A stretch of DNA of 53,258 bases from JAGOQQ01 sp031973235 (GCA_031973235.1 DALYDM010000003.1:1-53258); one strand, 5' to 3'. Counted from the first letter of the stretch, positions 40,621-49,711 are shown. The notes: a model not told the origin generated them from the letters alone. Program-made: numbers and translations.

Positions 40621-41220
40621 ATGAAAAAAACACTCATAATTCAGTCACTTCAAGATCCGTTCTTGCTAATTACCGTAGTGATTATTATATTCTTGGCAAT
40701 TGCAGGATTTGTACTTATGTACAGAAAAGGCATTGTAAAAAAGATGAACCTCGCAAACGCAAAGATTATCCAAACAAAAACGTTTGATGAATTACTCAAA
40801 GTAATAACATCTCACGAGGTACGAAGTCAGCATAGCAAACTATCCGATATTATCTACAGACAGTTTGAAAGAGTAACAAGAAGAGAATTTGAAAAGTTAA
40901 AAGATAGTGAAGACTATGTCTCTATTGTAAAACTGTTTTACAGTATTACAACCTCATATAACTGGGGTAACAATTTTGATACGGAGCTTTATCAAGAATT
41001 TTGCATATACTTGGAGACTAATACCGCGAAACTTTTGAATGAAGATCAAGACAAGGAACATCTTTTGCGCAATGTTATAGAACTTAGCAAAATTTCACTT
41101 GAGCTCGATTGCTTTTTCCAGTCAAAGAAAAATTATTCACAGACTGGAATTGTAGCAAACGGACTTCGAAAAAGATTTAATTATTTAAAGTCAGAAATGC
41201 TAAATCAGGTTACTGCATAA
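40621..41220 (+). CDS. Single-pass membrane-anchored hypothetical protein (199 aa)
   Basis: 199 residues from ATG 40621; an earlier ATG at 40576 lies inside the promoter. One membrane helix at about residues 14-36 (FLLITVVIIIFLAIAGFVLMY), then a cytoplasmic, mostly helical domain with no known motif. A hairpin terminator follows. Function unknown. Confidence 0.7.
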   Translation: MKKTLIIQSLQDPFLLITVVIIIFLAIAGFVLMYRKGIVKKMNLANAKIIQTKTFDELLKVITSHEVRSQHSKLSDIIYRQFERVTRREFEKLKDSEDYVSIVKLFYSITTSYNWGNNFDTELYQEFCIYLETNTAKLLNEDQDKEHLLRNVIELSKISLELDCFFQSKKNYSQTGIVANGLRKRFNYLKSEMLNQVTA

Positions 41221-41225
41221 CCTAC

Positions 41226-41266
41226 TTGCGCCATAACAATCGTTATCGGCGCAATTTTTATTTCTG
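41226..41266 (+). terminator. Terminator upstream of the T-box leader
   Basis: A bulged stem TTGCGCC-ATAAC with GTTAT-(C)-GGCGCAA followed by TTTTTA. Confidence 0.75.
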
Positions 41267-41277
41267 CATGGATATGG

Positions 41278-41773
41278 TATAATAATTTCACCAACGACCC
41301 AGCTGACACTGGCGAGGATGAAGGAAGAAAGTTTTTTAACGAGTAGAACCTTCCGTACCTGCAACGATATGCAGAGAAATGAGCCCCTCACAACTTTTAT
41401 GTACTACGTTTACGTATTAAAAAGCATAGTCGATAAGAAGTTATACATAGGATTTACTAGTGATCTAAGAAGACGTTTCAAAGAGCACAATTCAGGAAAA
41501 TCTTTTTCAACTTCATACAGACGACCATTTGTGCTTACATACTATGAAGCGTACGTTTCGCGCGGTGATGCAATAGAAAGAGAAAGGAAACTAAAACACT
41601 TTCAAAATTCATACATCCAGCTTAAAAAAAGAATTTCGCGAAGTATTGAAATATAAAAGTTGTGTGGGGGAGTAGGGTGGCACCGCGACCAAAAATCGCC
41701 CCTGCGAATTTATTTAGTATTTATTAAGTAAGTTCGAAGAGGCGATTTTTGTTTTCTCTTCGGAAATAAATGT
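41278..41773 (+). promoter_or_regulatory. T-box riboswitch leader of aspS, containing a nested ORF
   Basis: Promoter with extended -10 TGGTATAAT (41275-41283). The T-box consensus AGGGTGGCACCGCG is at 41674-41687, followed by a terminator stem AAAAATCGCC (41691-41700) with GGCGATTTTT (41741-41750). Upstream there are hairpins (CCAG/CTGG around 41300, CTGCA/TGCAG around 41360) and a GAGTA element. A hairpin with arms at 41384-41400 and 41653-41669 (16 of 17 pairs) closes over a GIY-YIG reading frame. Uncharged tRNA, presumably tRNA-Asp, would favour antitermination. Which triplet is the specifier is uncertain (a GAC occurs near 41304). Confidence 0.82.
41399..41656 (+). CDS. GIY-YIG nuclease-domain protein, nested in the T-box leader
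   Basis: 85 residues. The GIY-YIG core is clear: MYYVYVLKS for the GIY part, KLYIGFTSDLRRRFKEHNSGK for YIG plus the conserved Arg, and the later Glu in DAIERERKLKHFQ. This is the small, single-domain UPF0213-like form common in Patescibacteria. The earlier in-frame ATG at 41318 is in the leader. The start codon and stop codon both fall within the paired arms of a hairpin of the aspS T-box leader, an unusual location suggesting insertion as a homing-type or passenger gene. Confidence 0.88.
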   Translation: MYYVYVLKSIVDKKLYIGFTSDLRRRFKEHNSGKSFSTSYRRPFVLTYYEAYVSRGDAIERERKLKHFQNSYIQLKKRISRSIEI

Positions 41774-43192
41774 ATGTCAAGAATTTATATAAAGGATCTT
41801 AAGGATCACAAAACAAAAGAAGTCACGATCAAAGGATGGGTTGATGTGCGCCGCGATCAAGGAAAGCTCGTGTTTATGGATTTTCGCGATATGTCTGGCT
41901 ACGTACAAGGTGTGGTATTGCCAAACCATGCCGAAGCAATGGAGCAAGCGAAAGAAATTCGTAGTGAATGGGTACTTGAAGTGTCTGGAATTGTAAACGC
42001 CCGACCTGAAAGAAATATTCAAGCCGATAAACAAAATGGAGATATTGAACTTGAAATCACAAATATTGTTATTCTGAACAAAGCAGAAACTCCAAACTTC
42101 GACGTCACAGGTGACGGAAAAGAAATCGGTGAAGAAGTACGACTCAAATATCGCTATCTTGATATGCGTCGCCCACGAATACAAAGCAACCTGCGAATGC
42201 GTCACAAAATCGCAAAACATATTCGTGATTTTCTCGACGGTGAAGGATTCTCAGAAATCGAGACTCCACTTCTCACCAAATCTACTCCAGAAGGTGCACG
42301 AGATTATGTAGTCCCATCACGAGTACACCAAGGAAAATTCTACGCACTTCCTCAATCTCCTCAACAATACAAACAGTTGCTTATGTCTGGAGGTATTGAA
42401 CGATATTTTCAAATTGCAAAATGTCTTCGCGATGAAGACACTCGCGGAGACCGTCAGCCAGAATTCACACAAATCGATATGGAGATGAGCTTTGTCACAC
42501 AAGAAGATGTCATGGATTTGAATGAAAAAATGCTTATCGAAATAGTACAGAAGCATTATCCTGAAAAAAAGATTCAAGAAATTCCGTTTCCACGCATTTC
42601 GTATAAAGATGCGATGGAAAAATATGGCAATGATAGACCAGATATTCGTGAAGACAAAAATGATCCAAATCTTCTTGCGTTTTGTTGGGTAATTGATTTC
42701 CCATTCTTCGAACGTACAGACAAATCAGACAATCCTGACACAGAAGGTGAATGGACATTTACCCACAATCCATTTTCTGCTCCAGTTCCAGAACACATGG
42801 ATAACCTGATGAATAAACAAGATATCGGAAGCATTATCGCAGCACAGTACGATATTGTGCTCAATGGATATGAGATAGGCGGAGGAAGTATTCGAAATCA
42901 TAATCCTGAAGCTCTACGAAATGTGTTTGAAATTATCGGACACAAAACAGAAAATATTGATGCAAATTTTGGACACATGCTACATGCACTTGGTTCAGGC
43001 ACACCTCCACACGGAGGAATAGCATGGGGATTTGACCGATTTATAATGCTTTTACAAGGTGAACCAAACATTCGCGAAGTCATAGCGTTTCCAAAAACAG
43101 GCGAAGGACAGGACCTCATGATGGAATCTCCGTCAGAAATCAAAGAATCTCAGTTGAATGAACTTGGAATAATGATGAAAAAGAAGATATAA
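41774..43192 (+). CDS. aspS: Aspartyl-tRNA synthetase, short form lacking the GAD insertion
   Basis: 472 residues. N-terminal OB-fold anticodon-binding domain (KEVTIKGWVDVRRDQGKLVFMDFRD), then the class II core with bacterial motif 2 (FQIAKCLRDEDTRGDRQPEFTQ), the aspartate-recognition QSPQQYKQ and motif 3 (GIAWGFDRFIMLL). Bacterial AspRS has about 590 residues with a GAD insertion of over 100 residues between motifs 2 and 3; here PDIREDKNDPNLLAFCWVID joins the halves directly. It may charge tRNA-Asp only or also tRNA-Asn. It is under a T-box. Confidence 0.96.
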   Translation: MSRIYIKDLKDHKTKEVTIKGWVDVRRDQGKLVFMDFRDMSGYVQGVVLPNHAEAMEQAKEIRSEWVLEVSGIVNARPERNIQADKQNGDIELEITNIVILNKAETPNFDVTGDGKEIGEEVRLKYRYLDMRRPRIQSNLRMRHKIAKHIRDFLDGEGFSEIETPLLTKSTPEGARDYVVPSRVHQGKFYALPQSPQQYKQLLMSGGIERYFQIAKCLRDEDTRGDRQPEFTQIDMEMSFVTQEDVMDLNEKMLIEIVQKHYPEKKIQEIPFPRISYKDAMEKYGNDRPDIREDKNDPNLLAFCWVIDFPFFERTDKSDNPDTEGEWTFTHNPFSAPVPEHMDNLMNKQDIGSIIAAQYDIVLNGYEIGGGSIRNHNPEALRNVFEIIGHKTENIDANFGHMLHALGSGTPPHGGIAWGFDRFIMLLQGEPNIREVIAFPKTGEGQDLMMESPSEIKESQLNELGIMMKKKI

Positions 43193-43222
43193 AAAAAGCC
43201 CCGAGCATACGGGGCTTTTTTG
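43192..43222. terminator. Bidirectional terminator
   Basis: A perfect 12-base stem (AAAAAAGCCCCG with CGGGGCTTTTTT) between aspS and a convergent gene. Confidence 0.9.
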
Positions 43223-43810
43223 TTATGCACCTTGAATATTCGTCGAAATGAAAAGGTTATTTATGTCCTTCACGACATGAAATCTCAATTCTTCAAGTTT
43301 AAAAAGTGGGATCCGTGCTTTTTCACAGAAATCACTTTTTATTACTGAATAGAGTTGATCAAGTAAAATTTCTCGAGAACTCATATCACCACGCGGCTCT
43401 ATAAGCAAATACAATGAGTACTTGTAAAACATAGAGAGAATTTCGAGAGTCGGATTCGAGACTATCAAATCTCTCTCATGTAACAGCGGTACAACTTCAT
43501 GTTCATACTCGACTGGCTCAAAATTCACTGCTAAGCCAGAAATTTTGTTGAAGTTCCCAACAAAGTGATACAGTGCAAGCACTACATCACCATACTGCTC
43601 AAATGTTTTTTCTGAAAACGCACGAATCTGATTTCCGTTTGGGTTAAATATTTGCTCGAATGGAATCTTTGTACCATGTACATCTTTGCGACTTTGATTT
43701 TGCTTCATGAGCCACATGAAATACGAGTACACAGTTTTTAAATGCCATTTTGTGATTGTAATATGTTCATAATCACTCAGACTTTTTTCGATGGGTGTGT
43801 TTGATTGCAT
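43223..43810 (-). CDS. Hypothetical protein (195 aa)
   Basis: Not recognised. 195 residues, soluble, helical, with many aromatics (YSYFMWLMKQNQS, LALYHFVGNFNKI). Ends in the shared terminator with aspS and is divergent from scpA (94 bases between the starts). Confidence 0.65.
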   Translation of the reverse strand: MQSNTPIEKSLSDYEHITITKWHLKTVYSYFMWLMKQNQSRKDVHGTKIPFEQIFNPNGNQIRAFSEKTFEQYGDVVLALYHFVGNFNKISGLAVNFEPVEYEHEVVPLLHERDLIVSNPTLEILSMFYKYSLYLLIEPRGDMSSREILLDQLYSVIKSDFCEKARIPLFKLEELRFHVVKDINNLFISTNIQGA

Positions 43811-43904
43811 ATTAATTTTTTTAAGGTTCGAAATTTATTTATACCTATTTCATTGATGAATGTCAATAATTGGGGATTTGCTTTTTGACGATAGAATAGT
43901 ATTG

Positions 43905-44711
43905 ATGGAAACAACAGAAGCGATTTCATACAAAGTGAAAACAGCCGTTTTCGAAGGTCCTTTGGAGCTTCTTCTTTCGCTTATTGAATCAAGAAAACTT
44001 TTCATAAATGAAATATCACTTTCACAAGTCACTGATGACTATGTAAATTATATTCGCACACTAAACGAACGCTCACTTTCAGACATAACTGGTTTTATAA
44101 GCATCGCTGCAACACTCATTTTGATAAAATCTCGCTCACTATTGCCCGGAATATCTCTTACTCAAGAAGAAGAGAAGAGTATCGTAGATCTTGAGTCTCG
44201 CCTGAAAATGTATCAGGTTATCAAAGAGGTAAGTGAAGACCTCAAGCAAGTATTTGGCACACATATCCTCTTTACCGCACCAGAAAAGCGGACAATTTCT
44301 TTTGATGGATTATTTGTTCCGGATGAGCGAATCTCAACCAGCTCAATGCACTCACATGTATTTGATGTAATTCATGCACTTCCGAAAAAGGAAATACCTC
44401 TTCCAAGCATAGAGATTAAAAAAGTATTTAGCATTGAAGAAATGATTGATTCACTTTCCGAAAGAATATCGCGTGCAATGAAAATGTCATTCAATGAATT
44501 TGCCAATAGTCACACAGGAGACGCTGAAACACACAAAGAGAAAAAAGTATATGTCATTGTAAGTTTTCTTGCTATGCTAGAACTTGTACGACAAGGACTT
44601 GTGGATGTGGTGCAAAATAATGCGTTTGATGATATGGAAATCGTAAAATACGAAGAAGTCACGATTGAACGTGTCGACGATACGGATGAACCTGAGGCAA
44701 TACCACTATAA
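43905..44711 (+). CDS. scpA: Segregation and condensation protein A
   Basis: 268 residues from ATG 43905 (METTEAISYKVKTAVFEGPLELLLSLI..., read in parts). This kleisin bridges the SMC heads: N-terminal FEGPLELLLSLIE motif and a C-terminal winged helix (VSFLAMLELVRQGLV). An ATG at 43860 would include the TAGAAT -10 (43892-43897); 43905 is 7 bases after that box. It precedes scpB by 21 bases. No smc gene is in the window. Confidence 0.93.
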   Translation: METTEAISYKVKTAVFEGPLELLLSLIESRKLFINEISLSQVTDDYVNYIRTLNERSLSDITGFISIAATLILIKSRSLLPGISLTQEEEKSIVDLESRLKMYQVIKEVSEDLKQVFGTHILFTAPEKRTISFDGLFVPDERISTSSMHSHVFDVIHALPKKEIPLPSIEIKKVFSIEEMIDSLSERISRAMKMSFNEFANSHTGDAETHKEKKVYVIVSFLAMLELVRQGLVDVVQNNAFDDMEIVKYEEVTIERVDDTDEPEAIPL

Positions 44712-44732
44712 TTATTTCTTATTAGATACTAT

Positions 44733-45305
44733 ATGAACATTAGCTCACAAATCGAAGCATTGCTATTCTACAAAGGTGAACCACTTTCATGTGCAGAAAT
44801 ATCGAAAATCCTCAAAGTAACAGAAGGTGATGTAGAAGAGGGAATTCTTCAATTGAAAAACTCTCTCGACGACAGAGGACTCACTGTGCTTGAAATTAAT
44901 TCAGAGTACACACTCGGTACACGCAAAGAAGCATCGGAAATACTTGAAGCGCTCCGCAAAGAAGAACTCAACAAAGAACTCTCAAAAGCCTCACTCGAAA
45001 CTCTTTCGGTGATTCTGTATAAAGGATCTGCAACGCGTGGAGATATAGACTATATTCGTGGAGTAAACTCAAGTTTTATTCTTAGAAATTTGCTTATGCG
45101 TGGCTTGATTGAAAAATCAACTGACAAGGAAGACACCCGCAAACTCGTATACACTCCCACAATCAAAACTCTTCAGTACATGGGTATCACATCTCTCGAT
45201 CAACTTCCAGAAAGAGACAAAGTGATCCGCGCACTTGAAGGTGCAATAGAGGAAACAAAAGAAGAATTACAAACACTAGGCGAATCTCAAGAAGAACACT
45301 CATAA
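44733..45305 (+). CDS. scpB: Segregation and condensation protein B
   Basis: 190 residues of two winged-helix domains: ISSQIEALLFYKGEPLSCAEISKIL at the start and LSKASLETLSVILYKGSATRGDIDYIRGV in the second. It dimerises and binds ScpA in the SMC complex. Two bases separate it from the carboxypeptidase gene. Confidence 0.95.
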   Translation: MNISSQIEALLFYKGEPLSCAEISKILKVTEGDVEEGILQLKNSLDDRGLTVLEINSEYTLGTRKEASEILEALRKEELNKELSKASLETLSVILYKGSATRGDIDYIRGVNSSFILRNLLMRGLIEKSTDKEDTRKLVYTPTIKTLQYMGITSLDQLPERDKVIRALEGAIEETKEELQTLGESQEEHS

Positions 45306-45307
45306 AC

Positions 45308-46273
45308 ATGCAGGAAGAATGGAAACTCGAACTGAAGCTTATGTTTGCATTTTGCGCAGTACTTGTGCTTGGTGTTTTGTATTTTTATGGAGTCGGACGG
45401 CTGAGAATGGAAGAGCAAATCCTTGCTTCAAAAGTTTCTCTAGTCAAAAACTCTTTTGATGAGTATCGCCCAAGTATGGGTTCAGTATTTGTATATGCTC
45501 CAAAAAGTGACTATGTGTTGTATGCACACCATGAATACACAGTGAGGCCACTTGCATCTCTCACCAAAATCATGACATCAATGGTAGCTCTCGATAAAAT
45601 GAATCCAACTGATAAAATTTTGATTGATGAAGAATCAAAAAAGATTTATGGAGACAACGGACTCGTGATTAATGAAACATGGCAACTTTACGATTTGGTC
45701 AAATTTATGATGTTTGTTTCGTCAAATGATGGCGCAGAGGCAATTGCATCAGCATACGACACGTTTTATGTAAACAATGCCAATCTCACCAAAAGCACAT
45801 TTGTGACCGAAATGAATTACAAGGCAAAAGAATTATTTCTTTCATCACTCACATTTCGCAATGCATCAGGACTTGATGAAGAAGACCAAACAGGAGGAGA
45901 TGGGAATGCAAGAGATATTGCATTGCTTTATTCGACTCTATATCAAGAACACCCAGACATTGTAAAAGACAGTTCTTCATTCAAACAAACATATACTAGT
46001 ATCGACGGCATTAGTCATCGAATGACAAATACAAATATTCTCCTCGAGTACGACACTGACCGAATCATTGGATCAAAAACAGGGTACACATCAAAGGCGG
46101 GCGGCAATCTCATTGTATTGCTTGATACACCACTCGAAGAACCTGTTGTACTTGTGGTGCTTGGAAATACAATCGATGGAAGATTTGAAGAGATGAAAAC
46201 GCTCCTAGATAAGACTCGAGAGTTTACAAATAGTCTTTATTCCCTTGGTCTTTCGTTTCGAAATTTAAAGTAA
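45308..46273 (+). CDS. D-alanyl-D-alanine carboxypeptidase (peptidase S11)
   Basis: 321 residues with an N-terminal membrane anchor (about residues 9-28). Penicillin-binding motifs are complete: S84-L-T-K87, S138-S-N140 and K257-T-G259. It removes the terminal D-Ala of pentapeptides outside the cytoplasmic membrane. The C-terminal PBP5 domain is missing. It starts 2 bases after scpB and precedes mraY. Confidence 0.92.
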   Translation: MQEEWKLELKLMFAFCAVLVLGVLYFYGVGRLRMEEQILASKVSLVKNSFDEYRPSMGSVFVYAPKSDYVLYAHHEYTVRPLASLTKIMTSMVALDKMNPTDKILIDEESKKIYGDNGLVINETWQLYDLVKFMMFVSSNDGAEAIASAYDTFYVNNANLTKSTFVTEMNYKAKELFLSSLTFRNASGLDEEDQTGGDGNARDIALLYSTLYQEHPDIVKDSSSFKQTYTSIDGISHRMTNTNILLEYDTDRIIGSKTGYTSKAGGNLIVLLDTPLEEPVVLVVLGNTIDGRFEEMKTLLDKTREFTNSLYSLGLSFRNLK

Positions 46274-46299
46274 AATGATGTAGTATAATACACACACAT

Positions 46300-47352
46300 A
46301 TGAGTATCATCAAAGTAATTTTTCCCACTATATTGAGTTTCCTTATTGGAATGGCGATCACACCATTTTTTACACATTATTTTTACAAATATAAGTTATG
46401 GAAGTCGGTAAATCGACATGTCGACAATCCCGATGCTATTTCAAAAGCATTCCAGCAAATTCACAATGCAAATGAAGAAGTGCGAACACCTCGAGTGGGA
46501 GGAATAATTATTTGGGTGAGTGTAGGGCTCACTTCATTATTATTGTTTGTACTCGCAAAACTATTTCCAAACGATATTAGTACTCGTTTAGAATTCGTAA
46601 GTAGAAATCAAACATGGCTCCCATTTGTCGGATTGTTCGTCGGAGCATGTATTGGACTTTTTGAAGACTTTCTTGAAATATTTGCGCACAAGAAAAAATT
46701 TATCCATGGATTATCTAGTCGCTACCTTATCACAGTCGTTGTACTTATTGCACTTTTGTGTGGATGGTGGTTTTACACAAAACTAGGAATGAGCTCACTC
46801 TCAATTCCATTCACTCACGCACGACTTGAGCTTGGAATATATTTCATTCCATTTTTTGTACTTGTCATGCTAGGAACATTTTCAAGTAGAGTCATCGACG
46901 GTATCGACGGACTTGCAGCAGGAGTTATGGCAAGTATATTTAGTGCGTTTACTGTTATAGCATTTTCTCAAAACCAGATTGATATTTCGGCACTCTGTGG
47001 AGTGATTACAGGAAGCATTCTTGTCTTTCTGTGGTTCAATATTCCACCAGCGCGCTTTTACATGGGAGAAACAGGCATGCTCGCACTTACTGTCACACTT
47101 GCAATTGTTGCATTTTTGACTGATTCAGTACTTTTACTGCCAATCATCGGCTTTCCACTTGTGGCCACATCACTCTCTTCAGCACTTCAAATTTTCTCAA
47201 AAAAATATTTCAACAAAAAAATATTTAAAATTGCACCACTTCATCATCACTTCGAAGCATCAGGATGGTCTCGTCCGAAGATCACAATGAGATACTGGGT
47301 GGTATCGGTTATTTGTGCAATTATCGGAATACTTATTTCAATGTTTATTTAA
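46300..47352 (+). CDS. mraY: MraY-like phospho-MurNAc-pentapeptide transferase with altered acidic residues
   Basis: 350 residues with about ten membrane helices and the MraY-specific APLHHHFE motif. It makes lipid I from UDP-MurNAc-pentapeptide and undecaprenyl phosphate. Two of the usually invariant aspartates are Glu here: the FxDD pair reads F-E122-D123, and the MGD(T/V)GS motif reads MGE257TGM. The NLTDGLDGLA region reads SRVIDGIDGLA (Asp200 and Asp203 kept). Activity may be preserved by Glu, or this is a divergent clade. TATAAT (46284-46289) lies 10 bases before the ATG. Confidence 0.9.
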   Translation: MSIIKVIFPTILSFLIGMAITPFFTHYFYKYKLWKSVNRHVDNPDAISKAFQQIHNANEEVRTPRVGGIIIWVSVGLTSLLLFVLAKLFPNDISTRLEFVSRNQTWLPFVGLFVGACIGLFEDFLEIFAHKKKFIHGLSSRYLITVVVLIALLCGWWFYTKLGMSSLSIPFTHARLELGIYFIPFFVLVMLGTFSSRVIDGIDGLAAGVMASIFSAFTVIAFSQNQIDISALCGVITGSILVFLWFNIPPARFYMGETGMLALTVTLAIVAFLTDSVLLLPIIGFPLVATSLSSALQIFSKKYFNKKIFKIAPLHHHFEASGWSRPKITMRYWVVSVICAIIGILISMFI

Positions 47353-47361
47353 CCTCAATAA

Positions 47362-48480
47362 ATGCTCAGAAAATTATTTGAAAAATCTGACAAAGTATTT
47401 CTTGGAATAACACTCTCACTTGTCATTGTGGGAATTGTTATTTTTATTTCTGCATCACTTGGCATACTTGCACGAAGTGAACAAAAGTTTTATGGAGTAG
47501 TATTCAATCAAATTTTATTTGGAGTAGTGTTTGGACTCATTGCTCTCACGGTAATGATGAATGTCAATTATCTCACTTTGAAGAAATACGCATTTCATAT
47601 CATGGTTTCCACTCTCATACTTACGGCCTTGGTCTTTGTACCAGGATTGTCGTATGAACACGGGGGAGCGAGACGATGGATATCGATTGGTTCAATTCAG
47701 TTCCAGCCAGCTGAATTTCTTAAGATTGGTTTTGTCATATATTTCGCTGCGTGGCTCTCGTGGATGAAAAATAAAGTGAATGATTTCAAAAGAACATTAT
47801 TACCATTTGGAATTTTAGTTCTCATCATTGCTGGTATTCTTCTCCAACAACCTGATACAAAAAGTCTCATACTCATAGTCGCAACAGGAATCGCGATGTG
47901 CATCGTATCTGGAGTTCCATGGAAATACATTGGTGGCTTTTTGGGAATTTCAATCGTTGCGTTTGGAATTCTCGCATGGTCTGTGCCGTATCTTCATGAC
48001 CGAGTTGAAACATTCATAAACCCCGCAAAAGACGCACGTGGTTCAGGCTGGCAGATCAATCAATCACTCAATGCCATCGGTTCAGGAGAGATAGTAGGAC
48101 GAGGACTTGGTCAAAGTATTCAAAAATTTGGAAGTCTTCCAGAACCACAAGGTGATTCCATTTTTGCAGTACTCGGTGAAGAATTCGGATTTATTGGATC
48201 AACTATTGTTGTACTTCTTTATTTACTCTATGCACTTCGTGGGCTTAGGATTGCGTCGCACTCACAAGACCAATTCGGTAGACTGCTTGTGACGGGACTT
48301 GTTATACTTATCATAGGACAATCATTTCTCAACATCGCTTCGCTGCTCGGTCTTTTTCCGCTTACAGGAGTACCACTTGTATTTATGAGTCACGGAGGAA
48401 CCTCAATGATGATTGCACTTGCAGCGACTGGAATCGTGCTCAATGTTTCAAAATCTCAACGAGTACACAACAAAAAATAA
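47362..48480 (+). CDS. ftsW: SEDS glycosyltransferase FtsW/RodA
   Basis: 372 residues, about ten membrane helices, and the SEDS signatures GARRWISIG, FQPAEFLKIGFVIY, the catalytic-loop region SLNAIGSGEIVGRGLGQS and the GDSIFAVLGEEFGFIG segment. It polymerises lipid II into glycan strands. The mraY-ftsW-murG order supports FtsW over RodA. It starts 9 bases after mraY. No partner class B PBP is in the window. Confidence 0.92.
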   Translation: MLRKLFEKSDKVFLGITLSLVIVGIVIFISASLGILARSEQKFYGVVFNQILFGVVFGLIALTVMMNVNYLTLKKYAFHIMVSTLILTALVFVPGLSYEHGGARRWISIGSIQFQPAEFLKIGFVIYFAAWLSWMKNKVNDFKRTLLPFGILVLIIAGILLQQPDTKSLILIVATGIAMCIVSGVPWKYIGGFLGISIVAFGILAWSVPYLHDRVETFINPAKDARGSGWQINQSLNAIGSGEIVGRGLGQSIQKFGSLPEPQGDSIFAVLGEEFGFIGSTIVVLLYLLYALRGLRIASHSQDQFGRLLVTGLVILIIGQSFLNIASLLGLFPLTGVPLVFMSHGGTSMMIALAATGIVLNVSKSQRVHNKK

Positions 48481-48519
48481 CGTACCATTTATCAATTTCC
48501 ATTAATCAATTATCACTTT

Positions 48520-49665
48520 ATGAAAATCGTATTTACAGGAGGAGGGACCGCAGGACATTTCTATCCAAACATCGCAATCGCCGAGAGTTTCAACAATCTT
48601 CTAGATAGAGAAAAAATAATTCAAGCTGAATTGTATTATTTTTCCGATACTGAATACGACAAATCAGCACTCTACGAAAGTAGGATCAAATTCGTCCAAG
48701 TTCCTGCGGGCAAGCTTCGTGTGGGAGGAGGAGGTATTCAAAACTTTTTTGATATTTTTGTAACAGCGTACGGCATACTCATTGCACTCATCAAACTCTA
48801 TTCACTCTATCCAGATGTGGTCATGGCAAAGGGTGGATATGCGAGTTTTCCAACATTGTTTGCAGCACGACTTTTGAGAATTCCAGTAGTAATCCACGAA
48901 TCAGATTCGACACCAGGCAGAGTGAGTCAATGGGCGGGAAAATTTGCCCAGCGTATCGCAATTTCATACGAAGATGCGGCTCCATTTTTCAATCCAGTAA
49001 AAGTTGCCCTCACTGGTCAGCCAATCCGCGAAGAACTCAAAAGCCCCGCAAAAGAAGGCGTATTCGACTTTTACAAGCTCGATCCGACCATCCCTGTGGT
49101 TTTGATACTTGGAGGTTCACAAGGGGCGGAAATCATAAATAATGCTGTTCTAGACGCACTTCCAACACTTCTACCAAAGTATCAAGTGATCCATCAGACA
49201 GGTATGAAAAATCTCGAGTCAGTCAAAGGTCAAGCCGATATCACCATGGTAGACAACAAAAAGATTCTTTCTGAAAGATATAGACCGATTGGATTCCTCA
49301 ATGTGCTTGGCGTACGTATGGCAGGCGGAGCTGCATCTGTGGTGATCACTCGCGCAGGTTCAACTCTTTTTGAAATTGCATCTTGGAACACACCAGCAAT
49401 CGTCATCCCAATCACCACATCACAAGGAGATCATCAAAGAAAAAATGCGTACACATATGCACGTAGTGGCGGATGCTCTGTAATCGAAGAATCAAATTTG
49501 TCACCAGCAATATTGGCACAGGAAGTAGAAAAAATTCTCGATGACGAAGCACGTCGACACAAGATGATCGAAGGCGCAAAACAATTCATTGGTTCAAACA
49601 ACGCAGCAGAAGTGATAGCACAAGAATTGCTTTCTATCGCACTTTCTCACGAGAGCAAGGCATAG
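48520..49665 (+). CDS. murG: UDP-GlcNAc transferase MurG
   Basis: 381 residues, GT-B fold. The N-terminal GGGTAGHFYPNIAIAESF loop, membrane-contact segment and C-terminal nucleotide-binding features ILGGSQGAEIINNAV, VITRAGSTLFEIASW and TSQGDHQRKNA are clear. It turns lipid I into lipid II at the membrane surface. It lies 39 bases after ftsW. Confidence 0.96.
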   Translation: MKIVFTGGGTAGHFYPNIAIAESFNNLLDREKIIQAELYYFSDTEYDKSALYESRIKFVQVPAGKLRVGGGGIQNFFDIFVTAYGILIALIKLYSLYPDVVMAKGGYASFPTLFAARLLRIPVVIHESDSTPGRVSQWAGKFAQRIAISYEDAAPFFNPVKVALTGQPIREELKSPAKEGVFDFYKLDPTIPVVLILGGSQGAEIINNAVLDALPTLLPKYQVIHQTGMKNLESVKGQADITMVDNKKILSERYRPIGFLNVLGVRMAGGAASVVITRAGSTLFEIASWNTPAIVIPITTSQGDHQRKNAYTYARSGGCSVIEESNLSPAILAQEVEKILDDEARRHKMIEGAKQFIGSNNAAEVIAQELLSIALSHESKA

Positions 49666-49711
49666 AGTATTTACCTGTGAAGGGAGTCTTTTGTGTTTGT
49701 TTTCCAAAAAA

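Noticed and set aside
41318..41398. Longer N-terminus for the GIY-YIG protein
   Set aside because: The segment is part of the T-box leader RNA and the GIY-YIG fold begins at MYYVYVLKS.
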